Assembly: GCF_017357405.1 (NCBI RefSeq) | Contig: NZ_CP071597.1 | Location: forward strand, 2,790,001-2,854,000 | Length of the DNA stretch: 64,000 bases | Direction of reading: 5' to 3' | DNA from: Halomontanus rarus | Lineage (GTDB): Archaea > Halobacteriota > Halobacteria > Halobacteriales > Natrialbaceae | Shown here: positions 33,922 through 42,413 of the stretch, in pieces | Position numbering within the stretch: the stretch's first letter is position 1 | Layout of the letters: the number at the start of each line of letters is the position of its first letter | Notes under the pieces: model-generated | Seen by the model: only the letters and a program-made list of their open reading frames with translations | Told to the model about the DNA's origin: nothing | The model's database searches: none | Position numbers and translations under genes: made by a program

Positions 33922-34152
33922 ATGATGCAACAGCAACTCTCCCAGAAGCAGATCACCCCCCTTCCCGAAACCCTCAGTTCGTCACAGGCAAAATTGGTGT
34001 ACCTTTACCTCGATGCAACTGGGGGTGCTTCGGTCGACGATCTCAACCAAACGCTGGCGATGAAGAAAATAGACGTTCTGAGTGTGCTGAACTCCCTCTC
34101 GAGCGACGATCTCATCGAAAAGACCGACGACCAGTACGTCGCAGTGAACTGA
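33922..34152 (+). CDS. Small winged-helix protein
   Basis: 76 residues from ATG 33922 (MMQQQLSQKQ; the ATG at 33925 is equally possible). The core SSSQAKLVYLYLDATGGASVDDLNQTLAMKKIDVLSVLNSLSSDDLIEK is a TrmB/MarR-like winged helix without an effector domain. TTTATATTA at 33889-33897 makes the start leaderless. Target unknown. The following 198 bases to the L10e gene contain only its promoter. Confidence 0.75.
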   Translation: MMQQQLSQKQITPLPETLSSSQAKLVYLYLDATGGASVDDLNQTLAMKKIDVLSVLNSLSSDDLIEKTDDQYVAVN

Positions 34153-34350
34153 GTCCGTCGCAGTTCGATTTCCCACGGGGGTGGGGTTGCAAGCGGTACG
34201 TCTTCCGTTTTTTGCTGTGGATCTCGTTTTTCTCTCGAGTTCGATCTCGATCAGTGTCGGGCGCACGATTCGCTCGACGGTACCACCGCACCGACGGTTC
34301 GAAGGCTTTATCCGCGCGGTAGGCCTCCCTTTTCATAAGTAATCACAACC

Positions 34351-34881
34351 ATGGCCGACAAACCCGCCTCCATGTACCGGGAGATCAGTAAACCGGCCTA
34401 CACGCGCCGCGAGTACATTACTGGTATCCCGGGATCGAAGATCGCACAGCACAAGATGGGCGACATCAGGGCAGAACCTGAAGACTATCCCGTCCAGATT
34501 AGTCTGATCGTCGACGAGACGTGTCAGCTCCGACACGGTTCCCTCGAGGCCTCGCGCCTCTCCGCCAACCGGCACATGCTGAAAAACGCCGGCGAGGGCA
34601 ACTACAAAATGATCCTGCGCAAGTTCCCCCACCACGTCATCCGGGAGAACAAGCAGGCGACCGGAGCCGGTGCGGACCGTGTCTCCGACGGAATGCGCCA
34701 GTCGTTCGGGAAAATCGTCGGCACCGCCGCTCGTGTGCAGAAGGGAGACCAGCTCTTTACGATCTGGTGTGACCTCGACGATGCCGACTTCGCCAAAGAC
34801 GCGCTCCGTCGCGCCTACAACAAGATTTCGCCGCCGTGTCGAGTCGTCGTCGAACGGGGCGAAGAAAAACTGATCGCGTAA
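34351..34881 (+). CDS. rpl10e: Large-subunit ribosomal protein L10e (uL16)
   Basis: 176 residues of the L16/L10e family, which contacts the A-site tRNA on the 50S subunit. Clear blocks are [53 protein letters not shown] and [29 protein letters not shown] near 34307 can serve as promoter with a leader of about 15 bases. It stands outside any ribosomal operon, as usual in haloarchaea. Confidence 0.97.
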   Translation: MADKPASMYREISKPAYTRREYITGIPGSKIAQHKMGDIRAEPEDYPVQISLIVDETCQLRHGSLEASRLSANRHMLKNAGEGNYKMILRKFPHHVIRENKQATGAGADRVSDGMRQSFGKIVGTAARVQKGDQLFTIWCDLDDADFAKDALRRAYNKISPPCRVVVERGEEKLIA

Positions 34882-35089
34882 GTTTTCCGACGAACTCGGT
34901 TTTTTCGGCCGGCTTCTCGTCGAGCGACGGCGCTACGGTTCGTCGGTTCGTCACTGTCTTTCGTGGCCCACCGACACCGCGTTCCGCCGCTCGCGGCCGT
35001 GATCGCGAGCAACGGACGCTGTTCGAATTCGAGCCCCCAGCAGCGATCCGCTCGGATACCTTTTTCGTCCGTCCCCCGCAGCTATCGGT

Positions 35090-35965
35090 ATGATCGATCT
35101 CGCAGTCGCCAATCGGGAGGAGACGTTCGAGCGGATGCGCGAGCCGCTGGCCGAACGGGAGATCCAGTGTCACCACGTCCCGGTTCGGGAACGATCGGTT
35201 TCGCTTGCGAACCCACCGTGGGACCCCGACGACTACGACGTCGGGTTCGTTTATCCCGGCCGACTGATGGAGGGCGGTGTCGCGGACGCGTTACTCGAGG
35301 TTCCCTGGGTCAACGACCAGAACGCGGTCCTCACTTCGAGAAACAAGGGTGGCGTAATCGCTCGCCTCGAGCGCGCGTCGATCGCCGTTCCAGACTCGGT
35401 GTTCGTCTCGAATCAGGTCGACGAGGCCGAGTTGCGCGCGGTTTTCGAGCGCTTCGAGCCGCCGGTGGTCGTCAAACCGAACTCGACTACTCGCGGGGTC
35501 GGCGTCGCGAAGGCGCACGATCTGGACTCGTTTCTGGGAGTTTGTGACTACCTCTCGCTGGTCCACGACTACCACGCGACCGGCGACAAGTCGTTTCTGG
35601 TCCAGGAGTACCTTCCCGAAGCGACGGACTATCGCGTGATGGTTCTCGAGGGCGAGTACGTCGGGGCCGTCGAGCGATCGCTCTCCGACAGCGCGCGGGC
35701 GAACGGACAGTGGAAACACAACGTTCACCGCGGAGCGAGCGCGACCGGCGTCGACCTGCCCGAGGCGTGGCGGGAGATCGCAGAGGCGGTCGCGACCGAA
35801 CTCGAGATTCCGTTTCTCGGCGTCGACCTCCTCGTCGCCGGCGACCGAGTGGTCGTCAACGAGACGAACGCTCGCCCGACGATCGATACGGCGACGAAGT
35901 ACGAGCCGGACTTCTACGATCGGCTGGCGGCGGCGATTCGATCGACCGCCGAGTCACAGCCGTGA
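35090..35965 (+). CDS. RimK-like ATP-grasp ligase
   Basis: 291 residues. ATP-grasp landmarks: VVVKPNSTTRGVGVAKA (phosphate loop), FLVQEYLPEATDYRVMVLEGEYVGAVER, WKHNVHRGASA, and the metal site LGVDLLVAGDRVVVNETNARP. RimK relatives ligate amino acids, often glutamate, to proteins, coenzyme F420 or amino-group carrier proteins. No LysW-type carrier or F420 gene is adjacent, so the acceptor is unknown. It sits between L10e and hsp20 with its own start. Confidence 0.85.
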   Translation: MIDLAVANREETFERMREPLAEREIQCHHVPVRERSVSLANPPWDPDDYDVGFVYPGRLMEGGVADALLEVPWVNDQNAVLTSRNKGGVIARLERASIAVPDSVFVSNQVDEAELRAVFERFEPPVVVKPNSTTRGVGVAKAHDLDSFLGVCDYLSLVHDYHATGDKSFLVQEYLPEATDYRVMVLEGEYVGAVERSLSDSARANGQWKHNVHRGASATGVDLPEAWREIAEAVATELEIPFLGVDLLVAGDRVVVNETNARPTIDTATKYEPDFYDRLAAAIRSTAESQP

Positions 35966-36059
35966 TCGTGGCCGCGGGTCGACCGCAGGGTCGGTACGCG
36001 AAGCTCGGACTCGCGAGCCGTGAAAGAACGAAAACCGAGAGCGCAACCGTCGGTCCTTC

Positions 36060-36455
36060 CTACTCGAGGCTGATTCCCGATGACTGGTCGGCGGGTTCGA
36101 AGACGACCTCGAGGACGCCGTTGTTGTAGGTGGCGTTGGCCGTGTGTTCGTTGACTCGGCGGGGCAGCGAGATCCGTTCGTCGTACTCGCGGTGTTCGCT
36201 CTGGGCGGAGATCGTGAGCGTCTTCCCGTCGCACTCGAGTTCGATGTTCTTCTTCTCGACGCCGGGGAGGTCGGCGATGACGCGGATCTCGTCGTCGGTG
36301 TCGTGGACGTCGACGTGAGTATCTGCGCCGAAGCCGGCATCGGCACCCGGTTTGGACTCGAAGTTGACGTCGGCACCGTTCATCATGTCGTTCATCATCC
36401 GCTCGATCTCCCGGAAGAGATCATCGAAGGGCTCGTCGCGGTCGTCTCGGCGCAT
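36060..36455 (-). CDS. Hsp20/alpha-crystallin small heat-shock protein
   Basis: 131 residues from ATG 36455. The N-terminus has DDLFREIERMMNDMMNG. The alpha-crystallin domain runs from about 40 to 125: DVHDTDDEIRVIADLPGVEKKNIELECDGKTLTI, RISLPRRVNEHTANATYNNGVLEVVFEP. It acts as an ATP-independent holdase for unfolding proteins. The IXI-like anchoring tail is minimal (SSGISLE). The longer upstream frame lacks family similarity. Confidence 0.93.
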   Translation of the reverse strand: MRRDDRDEPFDDLFREIERMMNDMMNGADVNFESKPGADAGFGADTHVDVHDTDDEIRVIADLPGVEKKNIELECDGKTLTISAQSEHREYDERISLPRRVNEHTANATYNNGVLEVVFEPADQSSGISLE

Positions 36456-36617
36456 GCTCAGGGGTACGAACGGATGACGCAAAAACCTGTTCCTCGTTAC
36501 AACTACTCGCGAGTACGACTGTCGGTCGTCGTCCGTGAGTCCGATTCGCCAACGGGTTGCTCGGCTGTGCATCGGCTTTCACTGGCGACGACGGTGAGAG
36601 GGGAGAGGAGGGGAATC

Positions 36618-37685
36618 TCAGTCCGCGGCAGTCCGGTCCACCGCCGTCCCGCGTCGCGTCTGGAAGCGTTCGAAGCCGATTCCGAGCACCTCGTTGGTCA
36701 GCGCTCGACTCTCGTCCGCCGAGAGGTGACCGGTGAGCGCGCGTACCGCGTCGACGTTCTCCGGGACGACGTCCGACTCCTGGTGGATCGCCTGCAGACA
36801 GTAGAGGTCGCGCCCGCTGAGGGTGATCGACTCCTCCCAGACGGCGTTCTCCCAGATGTCTCCGCGCGGTCGGCCGGCGTCGAGGGCCATGTCCTTGAGC
36901 GCGCCGGTGCCGTCGATGCCGGCGTATCCGGGCACCAGCACGATCCGGTCTTCTGCGGCGAGGAGGTTTCGAATCTCCGCCTCGTCGTCCGGTTCGGACT
37001 CCAAGGTGACGTTGACGGCGTGGACGTGCATCATCGTGGTCGGGACCGTCAGGCCGATGGTCTCGACCGCCAACTCCGGGAAGACGGTCTGGACGTCGGG
37101 GCCGTGGTGAGAGGGGATCGACACCGGATCGGGGAGGACGTCGTTGATCGGCCCCCGCGAGGTCTGGTCGGGATCGCCGCCGCGGCGGACGAGCGTCGCT
37201 CGAACTTTCTCGATCCCGACGGTCTCGGAGAGCGGTGCGACGAGTCGGGAGAGACCGGTCGTGTTGCAGGAGACGACGCGGGCGTAGTCGGCGTCGGCGG
37301 CCTCTTCGAAGTTCGCTCGCGAGTTGAAACTGACTTCGGCGACGGTAGCGTCTTCGCCACCCTGAAACAGCGCGGGGGTGTCGTGGCGTTCGTAGAGCGG
37401 TCGGTTCTCGGCACCGATGCCGGCGGGCGTAGCGTCGATCACGACGTCGCTTTCTGCGACGAGTTCGTCGACGGTTCCGGCGACGTCGATCGCCGCTTCG
37501 CGAAACTGATCTGCGTACTCGCCGTCGATGGCGTAGAGCGGATACCCCGCCTCGTCGGCGTTGACGGCCACGTAGTCGGGACGCACCTTTCCGACGCCAC
37601 AGACCTCCATGTCCGGTTGTGCACGAACGGCGTCCGCGACGCGTTTACCGATGGTCCCGTATCCGTTGATGCCGACCCGTATCAT
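36618..37685 (-). CDS. gapB: Type II (archaeal) glyceraldehyde-3-phosphate dehydrogenase
   Basis: 355 residues. N-terminal [15 protein letters not shown] and catalytic Cys140 in [12 protein letters not shown] identify the archaeal GAPDH class, usually NADP-preferring; in Haloferax volcanii the equivalent GapII works in gluconeogenesis. The [21 protein letters not shown] and [11 protein letters not shown] blocks are intact. It is divergent from the type I enzyme, and an ACTC-N6-GAGT inverted repeat lies upstream of its likely TATA (37742-37759). Confidence 0.96.
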   Translation of the reverse strand: MIRVGINGYGTIGKRVADAVRAQPDMEVCGVGKVRPDYVAVNADEAGYPLYAIDGEYADQFREAAIDVAGTVDELVAESDVVIDATPAGIGAENRPLYERHDTPALFQGGEDATVAEVSFNSRANFEEAADADYARVVSCNTTGLSRLVAPLSETVGIEKVRATLVRRGGDPDQTSRGPINDVLPDPVSIPSHHGPDVQTVFPELAVETIGLTVPTTMMHVHAVNVTLESEPDDEAEIRNLLAAEDRIVLVPGYAGIDGTGALKDMALDAGRPRGDIWENAVWEESITLSGRDLYCLQAIHQESDVVPENVDAVRALTGHLSADESRALTNEVLGIGFERFQTRRGTAVDRTAAD

Positions 37686-37741
37686 ACGACTCCTACTGCA
37701 ATGGCCCCACGCATAGTTCTTTCGGATATTCTGATAGATGT

Positions 37742-37759
37742 TAACTCGTAATTGAGTTA
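37742..37759. promoter_or_regulatory. Putative operator upstream of gapB
   Basis: TAACTC-GTAATT-GAGTTA, perfect 6-bp arms. Centre about 65 bases upstream of the gapB ATG, beyond the AT-rich AATATC that may be its TATA (about 37725-37730). It shares the ACTC-N6-GAGT frame with the site at gapA and resembles the Halobacterium TrmB motif TACT-N7/8-GAGTA. Confidence 0.5.
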
Positions 37760-37799
37760 CTTAGGGTGTAATCACCGTACTGAAGGCTGGTATTGGGGT

Positions 37800-37821
37800 C
37801 CTAATAGCTGAGTGTATTAGG
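37800..37821. promoter_or_regulatory. Inverted repeat CCTAAT-N10-ATTAGG
   Basis: Perfect 6-bp arms at 37800-37805 and 37816-37821, directly before a plus-strand TATAAT (37832-37837). The same half-sites with N12 spacing occur at 27607-27630. Confidence 0.4.
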
Positions 37822-37960
37822 TATAGAATCTTATAATAGGGCGTCGATGGGCGAGCGAGAACACGTCGATAACGGGTGGGCGGTCCATCGGTTCGAGTTC
37901 GCCTCGACAGTTCTCGAGTCGATCGCAAGTCGGTAAAATACTTTACCGCGCGTCCCGATT

Positions 37961-37974
37961 ACTCATACATGAGT
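37961..37974. promoter_or_regulatory. Putative operator at the gapA start
   Basis: ACTCAT-AC-ATGAGT, a perfect inverted repeat spanning the gapA start codon and downstream of its TATA (37934-37945). Read with flanks it is TACT-N7-GAGTG, one base from the TrmB consensus. Confidence 0.5.
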
Positions 37975-39033
37975 GAACATTCTTACACGGATGGCAATCT
38001 CGAGGAGCCGGTGCGGGTCGGACTCAACGGATTCGGTCGTATCGGACGAAACGTTCTCCGGGCGTCACTCGAGACCGACGCCGTCGAAATCGTCGCCATC
38101 AACGACGTGATGGACGACGAGGACATGGAGTATCTCCTGAAGTACGACTCCGTCGCCGGTCGCCTCGACGGCGTCTCCCTCGAGGGAGATACCCTCACGG
38201 TTCAGGGTCGCGAGATCCGGATCTGTTCCGAGCGCGACCCCTCGAACCTCCCGTGGGGGGACCTCGACGTCGACGTCGCGTTCGAGGCGACGGGGCTCTT
38301 CCGGACCTACGACGACGCTGCCCAACACCTCGAAGCCGGTGCCGATAAGGTCGTCATCTCCGCGCCGCCGAAAGGCGAGAAGGAGGTCCTGACGATCGTC
38401 TACGGCGTCAACCAGGACGACTACGACGGCGAGGACGTCGTCTCGAACGCCTCCTGTACGACCAACAGCGTCGCCCCCGTCGCGAAGGTACTCGACGAGG
38501 AGTTCGGCATCGAGTCCGGACTCCTGACGACGGTCCACGCCTACACCGGGACTCAGAGCCTGATCGACGGTCCCCAGGCGAAGACCCGCCGCGGACGCGC
38601 CGCCGCCGAGAACATCATTCCGACGTCCACCGGCGCCGCGATCGCCACCACCGAAGTGCTCCCGCAACTCGAGGGCAAACTCGACGGAATGGCGATGCGT
38701 GTACCCGTTCCCAGCGGCTCGATCACCGACCTCACCGTCGACCTCGGTGAGGACGTCACCGCCGAAGAGGTCAACGAAGTCTTCCGGAACGCCGCCGACG
38801 ACGAACTCGCAGGCGTCCTCGGCTACACCGACGACGAGATCGTCTCCCGGGACATCCTCGGGATGCCGTTTTCCTCCTACGTCGACCTCGAGTCGACGAT
38901 GTCCCTCGAGGACGGCCTCGTGAAGGTGCTGACCTGGTACGACAACGAGTACGGGTTCTCGAACCGGATGCTCGACCTCGCGACGTACCTCGTCGCCGAG
39001 TCCGAAGCCGAGGAAGCCGCCGCGGCGCAGTAG
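37969..39033 (+). CDS. gapA: Type I (bacterial) glyceraldehyde-3-phosphate dehydrogenase
   Basis: 354 residues. VGLNGFGRIGRNVLRA, the acidic AINDVMD loop (Asp46 region, favouring NAD+), SNASCTTN with catalytic Cys163, HAYTGTQSLID and WYDNEYGFSNRM are all classical type I GAPDH. In Haloferax volcanii GapI is the catabolic enzyme of sugar breakdown. It is followed by pgk after 78 bases. AAAATACTTTA at 37935-37945 puts the transcript start almost on ATG 37969. Confidence 0.97.
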   Translation: MSEHSYTDGNLEEPVRVGLNGFGRIGRNVLRASLETDAVEIVAINDVMDDEDMEYLLKYDSVAGRLDGVSLEGDTLTVQGREIRICSERDPSNLPWGDLDVDVAFEATGLFRTYDDAAQHLEAGADKVVISAPPKGEKEVLTIVYGVNQDDYDGEDVVSNASCTTNSVAPVAKVLDEEFGIESGLLTTVHAYTGTQSLIDGPQAKTRRGRAAAENIIPTSTGAAIATTEVLPQLEGKLDGMAMRVPVPSGSITDLTVDLGEDVTAEEVNEVFRNAADDELAGVLGYTDDEIVSRDILGMPFSSYVDLESTMSLEDGLVKVLTWYDNEYGFSNRMLDLATYLVAESEAEEAAAAQ

Positions 39034-39076
39034 GGCTGGATTCTCGGCTTCGGAGTACGATCCGCGGATCACTCCC

Positions 39077-39083
39077 TTTTAAG
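39077..39083 (+). promoter_or_regulatory. TATA box of pgk
   Basis: TTTTAAG about 32 bases before ATG 39112; pgk can be transcribed leaderless on its own as well as by read-through from gapA. Confidence 0.5.
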
Positions 39084-39111
39084 CAACTTCCCGATTCACT
39101 CACAGTATACC

Positions 39112-40311
39112 ATGTTCACCACGATCGACGACCTCGAGAGCGGCCGGAAACTGCTGGTCCGTCTCGACCTCAACGCACCGGTCGAAGACGGCGTCGTCCA
39201 GGACAATCGCCGATTCCAGCGCCACGCCGAAACCGTTCGCGAACTGCTCGAAGACGGCCACGCCGTCGCCGTGCTGGCCCACCAGGGTCGTCCCGGCCGG
39301 GACACGTTCGTCTCGCTGGAACAACACGCCGACATCCTCGCCGGACACCTCGACCGAGCGGTCTCGTTCGTCCCGGATACGGACGGCGAGGAGGCACTCG
39401 CGGCGATCCGCGACCTCGAGGGCGGAGAAGTGCTCCTCCTCGAGAACGTCCGGATGTGCGACGACGAGCTACCGGAGAAAGACCCCGAGGAACACGCCGA
39501 AAGCGACCTCGTGCGGACGCTCGCGCCGGAGTTCGACGCCTACGTCAACGACGCCTACTCGGCGGCCCACCGCGCTCACGCCTCGCTGGTGGGCTTTCCG
39601 CTCGTGATGGACGCCTACGCGGGCCGTGTGATGGAGACCGAGTACACCGCCAACTCCGCGATTCAGGACAAGGAGTTCGACGGCCCGGTCACGATGGTTC
39701 TCGGAGGTACCAAAGCGGAGGACCTCATTCCGGTCATCGAACGCGTCGACGGCGTCGACCGGTTCTGTCTGGGCGGCATCGTCGGCGAGTTATTCTTGCG
39801 GGCGGCCGGTCACGACGTCGGCTACGACGTCGAGGGGACGGACTTCTTCGACGACCAGTGGGAGAGCCATCGAGAAACGATCGAGGACATCCTCGAGGCG
39901 TACGAGGATCGGCTCACCCTCGCGGTCGACCTCGCATACGAGGGCGACGGAGGCGAACGAGCCGAGATCGGCGTCGACGACGCCGCGAAGGAGACGTCGT
40001 TTCTCGACGTCGGGTCCGACACGACCGAGACCTACGCCGATCTCGTCTCCGAGTCCGACGCCGTCTTCGTGAAGGGCGCCCTCGGCGTCTTCGAGGACGA
40101 GCGCTTTTCCGACGGCACCGTGGGCGTGCTCGAGGCGATCGCCGAGACCGACTGCTTCTCGGTCGTCGGCGGCGGTGACACCTCGCGGGCGATCCCGATG
40201 TACGGCCTCTCCGAAGACGACTTTTCGCACGTCTCGATCGCCGGCGGGGCCTACGTCGCCGCGCTCACGGGGCAGTCGCTGGTCGCGATCGACGTGCTCG
40301 AGCGGGAGTGA
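39112..40311 (+). CDS. pgk: Phosphoglycerate kinase
   Basis: 399 residues. LVRLDLNAPVEDG and NRRFQRHAETV near the N-terminus, VLAHQGRPGRDTFVSLEQHA, NDAYSAAHRAHASLVGFP, MVLGGTKAEDLIPVIERV and the C-terminal FSVVGGGDTSRAIPMYG nucleotide loop mark PGK. It interconverts 1,3-bisphosphoglycerate and 3-phosphoglycerate, the step after GAPDH, and neighbours gapA in the same orientation. Confidence 0.97.
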   Translation: MFTTIDDLESGRKLLVRLDLNAPVEDGVVQDNRRFQRHAETVRELLEDGHAVAVLAHQGRPGRDTFVSLEQHADILAGHLDRAVSFVPDTDGEEALAAIRDLEGGEVLLLENVRMCDDELPEKDPEEHAESDLVRTLAPEFDAYVNDAYSAAHRAHASLVGFPLVMDAYAGRVMETEYTANSAIQDKEFDGPVTMVLGGTKAEDLIPVIERVDGVDRFCLGGIVGELFLRAAGHDVGYDVEGTDFFDDQWESHRETIEDILEAYEDRLTLAVDLAYEGDGGERAEIGVDDAAKETSFLDVGSDTTETYADLVSESDAVFVKGALGVFEDERFSDGTVGVLEAIAETDCFSVVGGGDTSRAIPMYGLSEDDFSHVSIAGGAYVAALTGQSLVAIDVLERE

Positions 40312-40441
40312 GCGAGCGCGAACGCGAGCGCGAGCGCGGACGACTCCGGCACCATCCGGACGTGCGTGTCGCTCTCACGCACTGAGGCCGATTCTGATCG
40401 CCCGTGTGCCGATCGCTGATACGGACTGCCGTAACTGCGTA

Positions 40442-40475
40442 CCGGCGCAACTGCGACCCGTCTAGGTTGCACCGG
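40442..40475. repeat. Hairpin element copy 2
   Basis: CCGGCGCAAC (40442-40451) and GTTGCACCGG (40466-40475) pair with one C-A mismatch. The left 17 bases (CCGGCGCAACTGCGACC) match copy 1 at 17769-17785 except one base, and the right TGCACCGG is identical. The loop differs. It lies 131 bases after pgk in a 251-base region without genes. Confidence 0.8.
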
Positions 40476-40562
40476 AAACGACGTACAACAGACCGTCTGA
40501 TTCACTCGCCTGCCGATCCACCACCTTCTTGAGACTCGACTGCGCAGCGAGTTACAGGTACA

Positions 40563-41330
40563 GTGTCACTCGATCCGAACGGGACGGCGGAGGCCGTCGA
40601 CGGTGAACCGACGAGCCACGGCGATCCGTCGGCGCTCGCCCTCGAGGAGGCTCGGACGACCTTCGAGTATCAGGTTCAACGCCTCAGAGAGATCGACAAC
40701 AAGGCGATCGAGATTCTGAAGGCTAACCTCCTGATCATCGGCGTCTTCGTGACGGCGCTATCGGTACTCGGGCAGACGGAACTGAACGTCGCGTCGTTCG
40801 TCAACCTTCACACCGCAGCTGGTGGCGTTCTCCTGCTCGCCTCGACGGCCATCGCTGGGGTCACGTACACGGCGTCGAACCTCCGGGGCGGCGTCGACCG
40901 AGCCGCGCTTGAGGCGGCGCTCGCCGACGGCGAAGCGTTCGAATCGACGCTCGTCCGAAGCTACGGGACGTGGATCGAGCACAACGCGGAGGTCACGGCG
41001 ATCAACGACGTGCTCGTCACGATCACCGTGTTGCTGGTGATCGACGCCTTCGTCTACTTCGTCGTCGGCATCGCTATCGGGACGCTCCCCGTCGGCACCC
41101 TCTTCGTGGTCGCGTCGTTCGTCGTTCTGACGGCGTTGCTCGCACCGTTGACGTGGCTCGCCTACAATATGGACAGTATCGAGGCCGCGTCCGCCGGGGT
41201 CGAAGACGGCGCCAACGCCCGCGAGGCGACGGCACTCGAGTTCGACGGTGTCCGCATCTCGAAGGGAACCTCTCGAGCGCGCGGTCACGACGCCCTTCGG
41301 CGGATGCTCCGGCCGGGTGACGAGGAGTGA
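40563..41330 (+). CDS. Four-helix membrane protein with SLATT/2TM-effector-like N-terminus
   Basis: 255 residues from GTG 40563. Residues about 32-75 (FEYQVQRLREIDNKAIEILKANLLIIGVFVTALSVL) resemble the helix plus first TM of SLATT and Pycsar-type 2TM effector domains, where an IDxKA motif precedes the membrane. A second hydrophobic segment (GGVLLLASTAIAGVTYTAS) and a later pair (LVTITVLLVIDAFVYFVVGIAIG, LFVVASFVVLTALLAPLTWLAY) give four spans. No cyclase or nucleotidyltransferase is adjacent, so a defence role is only a possibility. Confidence 0.6.
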   Translation: MSLDPNGTAEAVDGEPTSHGDPSALALEEARTTFEYQVQRLREIDNKAIEILKANLLIIGVFVTALSVLGQTELNVASFVNLHTAAGGVLLLASTAIAGVTYTASNLRGGVDRAALEAALADGEAFESTLVRSYGTWIEHNAEVTAINDVLVTITVLLVIDAFVYFVVGIAIGTLPVGTLFVVASFVVLTALLAPLTWLAYNMDSIEAASAGVEDGANAREATALEFDGVRISKGTSRARGHDALRRMLRPGDEE

Positions 41331-41384
41331 GTTCGACGGGCCGCGATGAGAAAACCTAATCCGTCGCCTGACCCACGTCGACCC

Positions 41385-42338
41385 ATGACGGAAGATCTGC
41401 AGACGCCGGCGCGGACCGCAGTCGAGCAGTGTCTCGATCTCCAGTCCGACGAGTCGTGCGTCGTGGTTACCGACGACAAGCGCGAACGGATCGGACGGGC
41501 CCTCTACGACGTTGCGAGCGGGATCACCGACGACGCTACCATCATCCGATATCCACCGGGTGAAACCCACGGCGGCGAGCCTCCCGAACCCGTAGCCGCC
41601 GCCATGAGCGGGGCCGACGCCTTTCTGGCACCCACCACGAAGAGTATCAGTCACACGCGCGCGAGATCCGAGGCGACCGAGGCCGGCGTCCGCGGCGCCA
41701 CGCTCCCGGGGATCACTGAGGAGGTATTCGTCGCGGGGCTGGACGCCGATTACGACCGCATCCGCGAGGAGTGCGAGCGCACGCTCGAGCGCGTCGCCGA
41801 CGCCGAGGAGATCCGGGTCACGACCGACCGCGGGACCGACATCACGTTCCGCCCCGGCGACCGCGAGTGGCTCGACGACACCGGCGCGGTTCAGGACCCC
41901 GGCACGTTCTCGAACCTCCCCGCGGGCGAGGTGTTCGTCAGCCCCGAGACCGCCGACGGCCGGTTCGTCGTCGACGGGACGATGCGCCCGTACGGCCTCC
42001 TCGCGGACGGACAGGAACTCGCGTTCGAGGTCGAAGACGGGCTCGTGACGCACATCTCCGACGACGAGATCCGCGAGACGGTCGAGACTGCGGCCGAGTC
42101 GGTCGGCGACGCGGCCTACAACCTCGCGGAACTCGGTATCGGAACGAACGTCGCCGTCACGGAGCTCGTCGGCAGCGTGTTGTTAGACGAGAAGGCGGCC
42201 GGGACGATCCACATCGCGATCGGCGACAACGCTGGCATCGGTGGCGAGACCGACGCGCCGATCCACCTCGACGGGATCGTTCGCGACCCGACGGTGTACG
42301 CCGACGGGGAGGAAGTGGAACTTCCGCGGGCGGAGTGA
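41385..42338 (+). CDS. Aminopeptidase of the M29 family
   Basis: 317 residues. C-terminal metal site features of M29 peptidases are visible: FSNLPAGEVFVSPE (Glu), ELGIGTN, GTIHIAIGDNAGIGG (His) and APIHLDGIV (His and Asp). The N-terminal half is shorter than in bacterial M29 enzymes, as in other haloarchaeal copies. Likely a cytoplasmic broad-specificity aminopeptidase. ATG 41385 was chosen because MTEDLQTPARTAVEQCL starts the conserved region; the upstream ATG at 41346 adds only a basic stretch. Confidence 0.85.
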   Translation: MTEDLQTPARTAVEQCLDLQSDESCVVVTDDKRERIGRALYDVASGITDDATIIRYPPGETHGGEPPEPVAAAMSGADAFLAPTTKSISHTRARSEATEAGVRGATLPGITEEVFVAGLDADYDRIREECERTLERVADAEEIRVTTDRGTDITFRPGDREWLDDTGAVQDPGTFSNLPAGEVFVSPETADGRFVVDGTMRPYGLLADGQELAFEVEDGLVTHISDDEIRETVETAAESVGDAAYNLAELGIGTNVAVTELVGSVLLDEKAAGTIHIAIGDNAGIGGETDAPIHLDGIVRDPTVYADGEEVELPRAE

Positions 42339-42413
42339 TCGTGATCACGCGGTCGCAGTAGACGAGAGACCGCGTCCAATCGCCTTTTACGCTCGTAGCG
42401 TGAATACCGTCGT

